From the NCBI RefSeq assembly GCF_963676685.1, contig NC_092350.1, positions 66,085,674-66,149,673 of the forward strand: a stretch of DNA of 64,000 nucleotides, read 5' to 3'. The position numbers and the translations under genes were made by a program. The notes beneath the pieces are model-generated. The model worked only from the letters and a program-made list of their open reading frames with translations, ran no database searches and was not told the origin of the DNA. Below, one piece after another: positions 41,001-56,000 of this stretch. Positions within the stretch are counted from its first letter, which is position 1; each line of letters starts with the position of its first letter. The stretch comes from Mytilus edulis (lineage: Eukaryota > Mollusca > Bivalvia > Mytilida > Mytilidae).

Positions 41001-44000
41001 ACTTACGATCAGTTACTGAAAAAGAATTAAAAATACAGAAATTGGTTTGTTTTTTAATAGATATAGGAAGATGTGGTGTGAGTGCCAATTGATATAGGCT
41101 TAACAATATTTTAGGTACTAATTCTTTGTTTCATGCATGTAAACATATCTGGCGATGTCATACAAAAATAAAAAATGTCGAATTTATTTCGATAACTCAT
41201 ATGCTGGAAACCAAAATGTGTAATTGTTCTACATGACAAGGAAAATCTAAATATAGAAGAATAAAAACATTTTATTTACATAGGTTTTGAACTATTTGTC
41301 TCTAAAGTAGATCTGGTGTCTTTTTCTGAGCGTCCTTTCTGGGCATGTTGCAAAAATACTTGTTTGGTTTAAAAACACCCAAAACTTGAATCAAACATGT
41401 AAGCGTCGTTAAGTGTATTTGAAATTTTCAGAAAAATAAAGAACAGATAATATAACTGTATTTGATAGGACAATTCGTGTTGTTTTTGATTTTTCAAGAA
41501 AATAAGGCCAGTGAAGCCCTACTGTCATTTGATCTTTTAGAAATATTTATGAAAAGCAATTCTCTCATCGAATTGTAACCAATTCTATAGTATAATATTT
41601 CCTCAATAAGGAAAAATTCAGTTTTCACTATACAACCCAATAGTGTTTTTGTTAATTTCAATGGATTTTAACGAAAAAAACAAGATCGGCGGCCCACAGT
41701 TTTTATATTGAAATTTGAAAATTCATTGACTCAGAAGTCTTTTACAGACGTTTTACAGTTAGACATCCCAGTTACATTGACTGCGAATGCTTTATGTTCG
41801 GTAGCTTTGTTTGCTTTTTTTTGTTGTTGTCTTTTTTATATGTCTTATGTATACTATTATGTATATCTTTTTCCAACTGGTAATCATAGTTTGTTTTATG
41901 CTGAGTTGTTACACTAAAAAAAACAAATAAGGAGAGTGTTCATCGCTCACAATCTTGTTAATCCCGCAGTATTTTAAATGTACTTGTTCCGAACCAGGAG
42001 TCTGTAATGTAGGGGTTTTCGTTTGTCGTTGTAAGTCTTGTTGTTTTAAGCAATAACGAGGATGATGGTTTTTTTTTCTTTGAATGGTTTCATATTTTGT
42101 CCTTTATGGGCCTTTCATAACTATCTACTGTAGATTAATTATTATTTGTGAGATAAATGGGTAAGTTAGACCCCGAATTAAAATGTTCAACAAAGTGCAA
42201 AATTTCTAAAATCTTTTATGCATCCATGGCCTACGGTAACCATGATATGAAATATCTACAAAAAAAAATTAAAAACCAAAATCGACGATAATTATTTAAG
42301 GCAAAAAAACATTTTTTTTTGGTTAAATCAGATTAAATTTGAAAATCAAAAGTTAAGAGAAAAGGAAGAATATGGGGTATCCATCCATGACACAAAATCA
42401 GTATATGCATAGCAAAAACACAAAAAGTAAAAGAACAGTTTTTCGAAAAATATCAAATCATTACACATACGTGAAATGACCTTTAACTTTCAACATATTT
42501 TCCTCACATGAAAATAGAAAATGATCTTTGAACTCGGGACCTTCTTCTCAAAAGCACAAATTTTGATCATAGAAGAAGATATGATAAGACCTTGTGCTTA
42601 GATAATTGAACTCGCTAATCAAAACTAATCAAACACATAATAAATGCGTGCTTCTGTTATTCATAACACACTAGTATACAGTATCAAATATCAGCAATTG
42701 TATTATTGAAATGTGTGTTTCATAATTACTTTATGGCTGCTCAATTTTCTGAAAAATTGCCATAAATATCAAAATAGACAAATTGTGATATTTTAGTATT
42801 AACTTTAAGATCTGAGCTAGTCATGTTGATTATGAAAAGTCATTTAAATTTCAAAAAAACAATATCATTTATAACGAATTTTTATATTAGCCTTTGTCTC
42901 CATTTAAAAATCACTGTCTGATCAATACTTATCTATACTATTGACTCGAATATACCGTCGCTTTTTGTGTATATATGTAGTAACATATTTCTTCAGCATA
43001 TAAATATTCCAAAATGTGAAAGAAAATTGAAGGATAAGGGGTACATGTATGCATCCATGACACAAAATCAGTACAGTATAGCATGTATGTTTACCTTATC
43101 AAATTATATGAATCTGAAAAGTTTCTGAAACGTTTTCATGGTTTTAAATGACTGTTATAAATAGCTTACGTTTCTCACAATGTTGACCAGCATAACCAGG
43201 TGCACAAGTGCATTTACCCGAACTGCAGTGTCCACCATGATGACAGGTTACGCCATGACAACGATGATCTATGCATTTTTTATATGAGAAATACGTTTTA
43301 TTAACGTGATTACATTTTTTTAAATTTATTTCTAGCTTATGAAATAATGTTAAATAATGTTCAAATAAACATGATAAAAATAAGAAAAGCACTACGTACT
43401 TTTTATGCATAAATTGCTTATGCAAAGTAACAAGAAATAAAAGAAAAATGTACAAATTGCCGTTACGGACAACACTGTGAATATCGTACATTGACTTGTT
43501 AATGTTTACATCTTTCACCTGTATGATGTGTTAGAGGTTGTTGCTTAATTTAAACTCAATAGCGAATTGTTTTAACGGTCTTAGCTCTTTCGAAACCAGT
43601 ATAATCGAATTGTTTTAACGGTCTTAGCTCTTTCGAAACCAGTATAATCGAATTATCTGTAATTTAATTGATTGTGTCCTATCACCGATTGCGTCATTTT
43701 GACTGAGTATGGATTCACATGACAGGTGATGCATGATTATTGCTAGCCTGTTTACGCATTCGGGCTATCTCCTTTTGGGGTTCATGTGTTCCCTTAGTTT
43801 TTGTTATTTATCTTGAGTAGTCACTTCATGCAATTTACGAGACTTAAACATCACGGTCCTTTAAAATCTTACCACATCTCTTTATTTCAATCATCTTGAA
43901 AACATGATATGCATGTAAGTTTATAACAAAAGAAATCAACTATTAGTTTTATTTCCGTGAGGTTAACTCATATTTCCAAAATAACATAATGCCTGCTCAA

Positions 44001-47000
44001 GAAACCTTTGAAAACATTGACTCAAAAGTTAAAAAAAACCGGATACATCATACTAAGGTCCTCTTCAGTTAATAATCATACATAACAGTATACATGCATT
44101 AACAATTAATATTTAAAGATATGTCGTTTTTGTAAAGCTGATAGATTAATTTTATGCAACAACAAAAATGAAAGCACAATTATACTGAATGATGGCGTTA
44201 AGAGGGGTAAGGTCAGTCAAAAAGGGAAGAAAGACTGAGAAGGGGTGATTGGGAAAGAAGACAAAATAAAGAAAATGAATTATGTTTGTGATCAGTTTTT
44301 GTCAAAACGTTATGTTTTTGTGATGTGCAATTGAACTGATTTGAATATTTTAGCATTAAAATCATCAGACTGAGCATGATCTCCAAAAGGTAAACTTTCA
44401 ATTTTTAAATTCTTTAGGAAATTTAGACTAGTTTTCAGCTGTTCGCGTGCCCGTGTATATCAGGAGTATTCAAGGAATTAATGTATTAAGTTTTAACTAA
44501 CCCATTTACCGAGACAACTTGGACCGATAACAAAATCCGAATTGAGCAGCATTTAATAAACTACATGTTTGCCGGAGTTTTGTATGAAGTGCATTTAGTA
44601 ATCTGCAACAGAAAACTAAAAGGGAGTTTACAATGCAAACTCAATCTATTGTCGTTCAGATCTATTAATCACGGCTAGCTTGCGAACAACATGGTCTTAA
44701 TTATTCTAAATTTGCTCGAGGAGGGACAAAATGATTTTTAGCACAGTTTTTATATACTATAATGTTGTTGATTTTAAGCTCAGTTGTTATATACTATAAT
44801 GTTGTCGATTTTAAACTCAGTTGTTATATACTATAATGTTGTCGATAGTCAATCACATTATTCAAATTTCTTTAAGTTGTGATATGTAGATAGGGTGATA
44901 AACAATCATATAAATGTTCTGGATAATTTTGGTTATGAATATTATAAACAAAAATTTAAATATTTCTAAAATAATTACCTGATCATAAAAAAAACGATAC
45001 TTTTGAATAGGACATAACTTATGACATGGAGCTGGCAAAATGCAAGTCCCTGTTTTAACTTACAATGATACATTAACATGAAGAGATAAATAAATCTTAA
45101 GATACATGGCATTTGGTTTGATAGTGTAGACCATTGTACATTATCTAATGCTTGTATATAAGATTGAAAAATAAGACAAAACTACAGAAATATAGTATCA
45201 TGCACTTTATCGGTTGGACATGAGTCATTGATCAGCTATCATATTTTGTCTTTACAGGCTTCGTGCACGCTTCATAATGTAATAAAATTAGATAAAATAT
45301 ACATTTTTAGTTGAAAATGTAATTATTATTTTTTTTTAATTTATTGAAAAAATAACATTCCAATACCAACCAGAATTCAAAATGTCGGCTTCCCTGAGTT
45401 ACAGACCGGTAGATAGAGGATTTACGCTTGTTGCCATCCAATCAGGACCATTGATACAAAATTATTGCATTATAATAAAACTTATCGTGAACTTACGGTT
45501 GTTACAATTTGTTCCAGTATAACCAGCATAACACACACAATAATGTTCATCAACCTGATTGTGACACTTTCCGTGATTATGACAAGGATCTGGTGAACAA
45601 TCTAAAATTTAGGGAGAATGTTGCAAATGAGGTTTTGAAAATACTTAATCTTACAGTTTTCAAACAAAATATGCAAAACGGGAGATATGTTGCCATGATT
45701 TCAAACTAACAGTTTATCATTTTAAGTACTTAATTTTCAAAAACTGTCAGCTAAACTCATATTATACTTTTATTGGAAGTACTCATTTAGATAAATTACT
45801 TAAGTTTTAGACAATTTTCTTTTTAATCTTTTTGACAATTATCTACCTTGTGGCGATTTTATCTCTTCCATTTCATTTGTATTGACTTTATAAAACCTTG
45901 TCGCACTGCCTCAAAGAAAGGAAGTTAAACAATGCATCCACAAAAATAATACGCATTATATTTGATATTCTTAAATGTGTTTGGGGATATGACATATAAA
46001 TTGACAAGAGTATTTTCTTTCTTAATGAATGAAAAAGTATAAATTGTAAGTGTGGTAGCGTGTATTTATTATAGAATTTTGAAGTAAATATGTCTGTTTA
46101 ATGTACTTTTCTTGCATTACTGCATTTAAAAGCTAATATTCAAAGCTAACGAAACTGAGACTATGATTTTATGATCAATTTAGATTTGAAAATATAACTT
46201 ACGATCAATCACTGAAAACAAATAAGATATAACATGTATAAGTAATTCGTATATTGCATCATTGTCTAATAGGTCTGTACTAATATTCAAATGAACATTT
46301 TATAGTGTCTGTTTTTAGATCAACTTGATTAAGTTTGATTAACGATGTATGGAAATTTGTTTTTCGAAAATATCAAATTATTACACATAGCAGCACACAT
46401 GAAATGACCTTTAACTTTCAACATATTTTCCTAACATGAAAATAGAAAATGATCTATCAAATATCAGCAATTTTATTATTGAAATGTGTGTTTCATATTT
46501 ACTTGATGGCTTCTCTATTTTCTGAAAAATTGCCATAAATATCAAAATAGACAAATTGTGATATTTTAGTATTAACTTTAAGATCTGAGCTAGTCATGTT
46601 GATTATGAAAAGTCATTTAAATTTCATGAAAACAATGTTTTTAATAACGAATTTTTATATAAGTCTTTGGAATACATGTCTTCATTCAAAAATCACTGTC
46701 CGATCAATACTTATCTATACTATTGACTCGAATATACCGTCGCTTTTGTGTGTGTATATGTAGTAAAATTGAGAAAGGAAATGGTGAATATGTCAAAGCG
46801 ACAACCACCCGACCATAGAGCAAACAACAGCCGAAGGCAACCAATGGGTCTTCAATGTAGCGAGAATTCCCGCACCCGTAGGTGTCCTTCAGCTGGCCCC
46901 TAAAATATGCATAATAGTACAGTGATAATGGACGTCATACTAAACTCCATATTTCGTCAGCATATAAACATGATAAATATTCCAATGTGTCGAAGAAAAA

Positions 47001-50000
47001 TTAAGGATATGGGGTACATGTATGCATCCATGACACAAAATCAGTTCGTGTTGTTTATTCTTTAGTTTTCTATGTTGTGTCGTGTGTGCTGTTGTTTGTT
47101 TGTCTTTTTCATTTTAAGCCATGGCGTTGTCAGTTTGTTTTAGGTTTATGAGTTTTACTGTCCCTTTGGTATCTTTCGTCCCTCTTTCAGTATATCATGT
47201 ATGTTTATGTTTATGTTTATAAAATTATATGAATCTGAAAAGTTTCCGAAACGTTTTCAATGACTGTTATAAATAGCTTACGTTTCTCACAATGTTGACC
47301 AGTATAACCAGATACACAAGTGCATCTACCCGAACTGCATTGTCCACCATGATGACAGGTTACGCCATGACAACGATGATCTATGCATTTTTCAATGATA
47401 AATACGTTTTATTTACGTGATTACATGTTTTTAATATTCATTTCTAGCTTATGAAACAATGTGAACTAATGTTCAAATAAACATGATAAAACTGATGAAA
47501 GCACTACGTACTTTTTTATGTTTAAAATGCTTATGCAAAGCAACAAGAATTAAAAGAAAACATGTTCAAATGGGCGTTACGGACATCATTGTGAATATTG
47601 TACATTGACTTGTAAATGTTTACATCTTTCAGCTGTATAATGTATAGAAGGTTGTTGTTTAATTTAAACTCAATACCGAATTGTTTTAACGGTCTTAGCT
47701 CTTTAGAAACCAGTATACTCGTATTATCTGTAATTTAATAGATTGCGTCATTTTGACTGAGTATGGATTCACATGACAGGTGATACATGCTTATTGTTAG
47801 CCTGTTTACGCATCCGGACTAGCTCCTTTTGGAGTTCATGTGATTCCCTCAGTTTTTTGGTATTTACCTTGATTTGTCACTTCATGCGATTTACGAGATT
47901 TAAACATCACCTTCCTTTAAAATCTTACCACATCTCTTTATTTCAATAATGTTTAAAATATGTTTAACACATTATGTATGTATGTGCCAGTCCCAAGTCA
48001 GTGGCCTGTAATTCAGTGGTTGTCGTTTGTTTATGTGTTCATTTAAAAAAAAAAAGGCCGTTAGTTTTTTTCGTTTGAATTGTTTTACATTTGTCATTTC
48101 GGGACCTTTTATAGCTAACTATGCGGTATGGGCTTAGCTGATTGTTGAAGGTCGTACGATGACCTATAGTTGTTATTTTCTGTGTCATTTTGGTCTCTTG
48201 TGGAGAGTTGTCTCATTGGCAATCATACCACATCTTCTTTTTTATATATACATGTAAGTTTATAACAAAAGAAATCAACTATCAATGTTATTTCAGTGAG
48301 GTTAACTCATATTTCCAAAATAACCTTATGCCTGCTCAAGAAACCTTTAAAAACATTAACTCAAAAGTTAAAAAAAAAACGAGAACGAATACAACATATC
48401 AAGGTCCTCTTCAGCTAATTATCAAACATAACAGTAAACATGAATCAACAAATAATATTTAAAGATATATCGTTTTTGTGAGGCTAAATAGATTTATTAA
48501 ATGCAACAACAAAAATGAATGCACAAATACTGAATGATGGCGTTAAGAGGCAAAAGGACAGTCAAAAAGGGAAAAAAAGACAGAGAAGGGGTGGTTAAGA
48601 AAAAAGACGAAAAATAGAAAATGATTTATGTTGGTGATCAGTTTTTGTCAAAACGTTATATTTTTGTTATGTGCAATTGAACTGATTTGAATATTTTAGC
48701 ATTTAAATCAGTAGACTGATAACGAAAGGCAACAGTAGTGTACCGCTATTCGAAATTCATAAATCGATTGAGAAAAAAACAAATCCGGGTTACAAACTAA
48801 AACTGACGGAAACACATCAATTATAAGAGGAGAACAACGACAAAACAGAAACACAACACTAAAATGCAACACACACAGAAACTATAATATAACAATGGCC
48901 ATTTTCCTGATTTGGTACAGGACATTTTAAGAAAAAAATGGTGGGTTAAACCTGGTTTTGTGGCTATCCAAACATCCCGCTTTTATTGCAATGTTAAATA
49001 TAACATTAAAATGACAACATTACATGACAGGACTACAATACAAATAAATCGGAGAACATACAGGACAGAAACACACACAAATACATGAAATAATAGCTAT
49101 CAAAAGGTACCAGGCGTATGATTTTTAAATACGCCAGATGCGCGTTTCGTCTACATAAGACCCATCAGTGACGCTCAGATAAAAAAAGTTCGAAAGCCAA
49201 AAGAAGTACAAAGTTGAAGAGCATTTAGGACCAAAAGTTCAAAAAAGTTGTTCCAAATACGGCCAAGGTTATATGCCTGGGATAAGAAAATCCTTAGTAT
49301 TTAGAATAATTCATACTTTTGCAAACAGTAAATTTATAAAAATGACTATATAATAGATATACATGTTAACACCGAAGTGGTGTCTAACTGCAGAATAAAA
49401 ACAAATACGTAAAACAACCTAAATCAGCACATAAAAAAGGCACAGCTGAACAACGTATTACATGTTTGCCGAAGTCTAATCTGAGCATGATCTCCAAAAG
49501 GTAAACTTTCAATTTTTCAATTCTTTAGAAAATTTAGACTAGTTTTCGGCTGTTCGCATGCCAGTGTATATCAGCAGTATTCCAGGAATTAATGTATTAA
49601 GTTTTAAATAACCCATATACCGAGACAACTTGGAACGATAACAAACTCCACATTGATCAGCATTTAATAAACTACATGTATGCTGGAGTTTTGTATGAAG
49701 AACATTTAGTAATCTGCAACAGAATACTAAAAGGGAGTTTAGAATACAAACTGAATCAATTGGCTTTAAAATCTATTTATCACGGCTAGCTTGAGGACAC
49801 CATGGTCTTAATTATTCCAAATTTGCTCAAGGAGAGACAAAATGATTTTTAGTGCAGTTGTTATATACTATAATGTTGTCGATAGTCAATGACATTACTC
49901 AAATTTCTTTGAGTTGTGATATGTAGATAGAGTGATAAACAATGATATAAATATTCTGGACAATTTTGTTTATGAATATTTTAAACAAAAATTTAATTAT

Positions 50001-53000
50001 TTCCTTTTTCTTTATAATCTGCTAAGGCTTTCAACCTGTCTCAAATGAAAGTGGTTCTAATCCTGTAAATTTTGTGTAGACCCGTCACTATTCTTGCTAC
50101 ATACCGCTGTACACGTTCAACTGTAGTAATGTCTTCAAGATAACAACAGTCATATAATTCATAAGAATAAGGCCTTTAAACATCAACTTAACTATCGGTT
50201 AACCGGTTAATCGATTAAAAAATTATCCGGGTAAACGGTAAGGCAAAACTGTTCGATTTACCAACATTCATTTATAACGACTATTTAAGGGGTACCTCCA
50301 ATTTAAAAACAAAACAAGAAAAAATCATTGTAAACAAAACCATTTTCGATCTCTGAATTAAAGAAAACCTTACCTAATATTTTCGTGACAGGAATGCTTT
50401 CTTTTATCACTTCTTATGTCAACCCCAAATCTATGCCCAACCTAACATGTCTGTTCTTTCCTCATACCTACGTCCTATTCTATGTTGCTTCATATATGTC
50501 ACATAGAAGAAACCTCGAGATTAGAGGAATAAAACACGGATATGCTGGAATGGTTTCGTTATCCGATTTCTATCTTTGAGTAAGAGCATGGGGAGTGAGA
50601 ATGAAGGACTATCTGTTCACTTATCTACATAGGAGCTTACAGTTTTTTCGCATTAAGAAAAGTGTGAAAAAAATATTGTATTTATACTTCAGTTACAAAT
50701 TTTATTATCAAGTTTAATAAAATTATTTTCAAATCAACGAAACAGTTTGAAAGTCAAATAGTCAAAGTGTTAACACTTAATTCCTCTCTTGCTCTGGTGG
50801 GGTGTCGACAGATAAGTAAACAAATCTCGAAGGCCAAACAAACAGTACAATATATATGATTTTTTTTAAGTTTTCTATTATATTGGGTCTTTTTTGTTAT
50901 ATGAATTGTGAGTTTTGTGCCGGTCTGATAATGTATGCACGCCATTCCAACTGATTTAACAGATATTATTTTATGTTATTATTTTGTTGTGTTACACAAC
51001 GATACAAGATTAGAAAAGGATTGACCCTGCAGCATATGCACTTGTCCCAAGTCACCTTACATTATCTAAAGTCTACGGTTTTTTTATAAAGGACACGGAT
51101 TTTAATAAACAATGAGTGTCATGACGTCACAGAAGAAACGGTACAAGGAATGGAAACAGAGTGTAGTGTCTTAAGGTTATGGAACACAGATCGGAAGAAA
51201 AGACACAGATTTGAGACAAGATATAGATTTAACTCCTACATAAATGAGAACTATTTAATTTATCAATTAAACTTTGCATATAAATAGCTTTGTCAAAAAT
51301 GATTTTTTTTTAATTATTAGTTCCTTACCATTAGAACAGAAAGCCTTTTGAGCAAAACATACATGGTATATATATTAAGCGACATAATAGTAGTACATGT
51401 TTACTTGGCCAAGACCTATAAGATTAAAGATTTTCGCCATTATAAGGACAATCATATTAATAATGAATTGGTAAAGAAAAATTTGCACAACATTCCGATG
51501 ACACCATATGTTTGGATAAGGTCAAAAGATTAACATATGTAATGATATGCAAACACATATTATAATCCGCGCTTTGTGTCTATTGTTTTTCTTGGGGATT
51601 TTTTGTTTGTTTGGGTTTTTTTTAGGGGTTGCTTTGTACCAACTTATTGAGGTCAACCGTTGCCGACTGATTGTTACAAGTTGTTCCATGTTTTGCGGTT
51701 ATACCACTGTTTAAGGTATAATCAGGGTAAAGTATTGACAGACATGTTAAACCCGCCATATTATTTTTCCAATTATATCTTGAATGTGTTTATCGGTACG
51801 TTTGCATTTTTTTAAGCCATTGTTTGATCAATTTTTAAGTATGCGGTTTTGAATGTTCTCCTGTATCTTCAAGTTAGATTTGACTTTGAAATTGTTCTTA
51901 AAGAGCTCAGCAAAGATACAAGGCTAATTATTGTGTACGCATGACGCCTCGTGTCGTCTACAAAGCACTCATAAGTGACGCCCAAATCAAGTACGTAGTT
52001 GGAGAACAATGCGGACCCCAATCCCAAAACGTTTTGTTAAATAAACTAATCATAGATATCAGGATAAAAATTGTATACACAAGAGCCACGTTTCGTCTTC
52101 AAATGACTCATCAGTGACGCTCGAATTAAAAACATTTAAAAAGGCCAAATAAAGTAAGAAGGTGAAGAGAAAATTGTGCAAAATACAGCTAAGGTAATCT
52201 ATTCCTGGCGGGAAAATCAACACAAAAAAGGAATCCAAGGTTAATTCAAAAACTGGGAAGTCCATAAAAACTGACACGATCAAACATAATCAATATAGGT
52301 TTTATAGCTAGTTAAACCTCCAACAAATGTTGTATGGCAGTTGTTTATAGTTCCGTCATGTTGACAAAATTGGAAGAGCAAAACAATGCTTAGTATTTAA
52401 GTCATTCTTTTCCGTGATTGCATTTACCTTTATCACACTTCGTTCCACTGTATCCAACATCACATGTACATGTATATCCTGAAGCACTATTACCACATAT
52501 CCCATGGCCGTTGCAGGGATCAGGACTACAGTCTTGACAAAGAAAAGGAAAAATGAATCAAAACAGTTTGTTTTTCTTTTTCTTTTTTTACTTCATGTTT
52601 TCCTAATATTTATATTTCTGTTCTGTTGAGTACCTCTCAATGTTTGAGGATATTATTTGAAATTCCTGTTGTTTAATTTACACTCAATGGCGAATTGTTT
52701 TAACGGTCTTAGCTCTTTAGAAACCAGTATACTCGTATTATCTGTAATTTAACCGATTGTGTCCTATCACCGATTGCGTCATTTTGACTGAGTATGGATT
52801 CACATGACAGGTGATGCATGCTTATTGCTAGCCTTTACGCATCCGGACTAGCTCCTTTTGGAGTTCATGTGATTCCCTCAGTTTTTGTTATTTACCTTGA
52901 TTTCCGTGAGGTGAACTCATATTTCCAAAATAACCTAATGCCTGCTCAAGAAACCTTTGAAAACATTAACTCAAAAGTTAAAAAAAAAAAGAAAAGACCG

Positions 53001-56000
53001 GATACAACATACTAAAGTCCACTTCAGTTAATAATCAAACATAACAGTACACATGCATATTAATATTTAAAGATATATCGTTTTTTTAATTCTAAATAGA
53101 CTAACTGTATGCAACAACAAAAAATGAATGTAGTAATGTCTTCAAGATTACAACAGTCATATAATTCATCAGAATAAGCGTAATATATTGGTCAAAAAAA
53201 ATTCCAGGATCTTTCTGCTGTGGATCCTTTTTAGTTTACGTAACATTAAAGTCGAGAAGATGTGCTGTCGACATTATGTTGAAATTGACAATACCATGTA
53301 CATGTAAAATGTTTGTTGAAACTCACATGTAGATTTTTTATATGTTTGAACACTCTGAACCGGTTTTTTTTAAACAATAGCTAGTTTGTACATTCGTTTT
53401 TATTGACCATAAGAAAATATCGTATATGTACCTTTCTTGCATTATTGCATTTAAAAGCTGATATTTAAAGCTAACGAAACTGAGACTATGATTTTATGAT
53501 CAATGTAGATTTGAAAATATAACTTACGATCAATCACTGAAAAAAATTTAAGATATGAGTAATTCGTATATTGCATCATTGTCTTATAGGTCTGAACTAA
53601 TATTCAAACGAACATTTTATATTGTCTGTGTTTAGATTAACTTGGTTAAGTTTGATTAACGATGTATGGCAATTTATTTTTCGAAAAATATCAAATCGTA
53701 ACACATAACAGCACACGTGAAATGACCTTTAACTTCCACATATTTTCCTCACATGAAAATAGAAAATGATCTTCGGTAACTCGGGACTTTCTTCTCAAAA
53801 ACACATATTTTGATCATAGAAGAAGATATGATAATACCTTGTGCTTAGATAATTGAACTCGCTAATCAAAACTAATCATGCACATAATAAATGCGTATTT
53901 CTGTTATTCACAACACACTAGTATATCTAATATCAGCAATTTTATTATTGAAATGTGTGTTTCATTTTTACTTGATGGCTTCTTTATTTTCTGAAAAATT
54001 GCCATAAATATCAAAATGGAAATATTTTAGTATTAACTTTAAGATCTGAGCTAGTCATGTTGATTATGAAAAGTCATTTAAATTTCATGAAAACAATGTT
54101 ATTAATAACGAATTTTTATATTAGTCTTTGGAATACATGTCTTCATTACAAAATCACTGTCCGATCAATACTTATCTATACTATTGACTCGAATATACCG
54201 TCGCTTGTTTGTGTGTATATATAGTAACATATTTCGTCAGCATATACATATTCCAATATGTCAAAGAAAATTTAAGAATAAGGGGTACATGTATGCATCC
54301 ATGACACAAAATCAGTACAGTATATCATGTATGTTTACCTTATAAAATTATATGAATCTAAAAAGTTTCCGAAACGTTTTCAATGACTGTAATAGATAGC
54401 TTACGTTTCTCACAATGTTGGCCAGTATAACCAGATGCACAGGTGCATCTACCCGAACTGCAGTGTCCACCATGATGACAGGTTACGCCATGACAACGAT
54501 GATCTATGCATTTTTTATATGAGAAATACATTTTTTTTATATTTATTTCTAGCTTATGAAATAATGTGAACTAATGTTCAAATGAACATGACAAAAATGA
54601 GGAAAGCGATACGTACTGTTTTATGCATAAATTGCTTATGAAAAGTAACAAGAAATAAATGAAAAATGTACAAATGGCCGTTACGGACAACACTGTGAAT
54701 ATCGTACATTGACTTGTAAATGTTTACATCTTTCACCTGTATGATGTGTTAGAGGTTGTTGCTTAATTTAAACTCAATAGCGAATTGTTTTAACGGTCTT
54801 AGCTCTTTCGAAACCAGTATACTCGTATTATCTGTAATTTAATTGATTGTGTCCTATCACCGATTGCGTCATTTTGACTGAGTATGGATTCACATGACAG
54901 GTGATGCATGATTATTGCTAGCCTGTTTACGCATTCGGACTAGCTCCTTTTTGGGGCTCATGTGATTCCCTCAGTTTTTGTTATTTACCTTGATTTGTCA
55001 CTTCATGCAATTTACGAGACTTAAACATCACCTTCCTTTAAAATCTTACCACATCTCTTTATTTCAATCATCTTGAAAACATGATATACATGTAAGTTTA
55101 TAACAAAACAAATCAACTATAAGTTTTATTTCCGTAAGGTTAACTCATATTTCCCAAATAACTTAATGCCTGCTCAAGAAACCTTTGAAAACATTAACTC
55201 AAAAGTTAAAAAAAAACCGGATACATCATACTAAGATCCTCTTCAGTTAATAATCAACTTGGAACGATAACAAACTCCGAATTGAGCAGCATTTAATAAA
55301 CTACATGTATGCTGGAGTTTTGTATGAAGAACATTTAGTAATCTGCAACAGAATACTAAAAAAGACAAACTGAATCTATTGGCTTTCAGATCTATATATC
55401 ACGGCTACCTTGCGGACACCATGGTCTCAATTATTCCAAATTTGCTCAAGGAGGGACAAAATAATTTTTAGCGCAGTTGTTATATACTATAATGTTTTCG
55501 ATAGTCAATGATATTACTCAAATTTTTTTGAGTTGTGATATGTAGATAGAGTGATAAACAATCATATAAATATTCTGGACAACTTTTTTATGAATATTAT
55601 AAACAAAAATTTAATTATTTCCTTTTTCTTTTTAATCTGCTAAGGCTTCCAACCTTTCTCAAATGAAAGTGGTTCTAATCCTGTTAACCGGTCAATCGAT
55701 TAAAAAATTATCCGGATAAACGGTAAGGCAAAAATGTTTGATTTACCAACATTCATTTATAACGACTATTTAAGGGGTACCTCCAATTTAAAAAAAAAAA
55801 AAACAAGAAAAAATCATCGTAAACAAAACCCTTATCGAAATGATCTGTGAATTAAACAAAACCTTACCTAATATTTTCGTGACAGGAATGCTTTCTTTTA
55901 TCACTTCTTATGTAAACCTGAAATCTATGCCCAACCTAACATTTCTGTTCTTTCCTCATACTTACGTCCTATTCTATGTTGCTTAATATATGTCACACAT

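Larger units (their letters stand above)
43269..47281. other. Introns of EGF module copy 1-2
   Basis: A ~500-bp segment beginning near GCGAATTGTTTTAACGGTC (43562) recurs beside every later A and B exon. Here 52 bp of it is duplicated in tandem (43566-43670). At 44745-44845 there are three ~40-bp copies of TTATATACTATAATGTTGTC, where other modules have one. A mussel repeat sits at 46774-46950 and another at 47040-47195. Confidence 0.6.

Noticed and set aside
48190..48462. 90-codon frame also found at 61373-61657 (94 codons)
   Set aside because: It spans a dispersed repeat and the shared intronic segment, and its frame is broken in the other copies.
51348..51533. 61-codon open frame duplicated at 57113-57298
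   Set aside because: The two copies differ mainly by amino-acid-changing substitutions, lie in intronic duplicates and have no recognisable motif. Shared ancestry of the block explains the paired frames.
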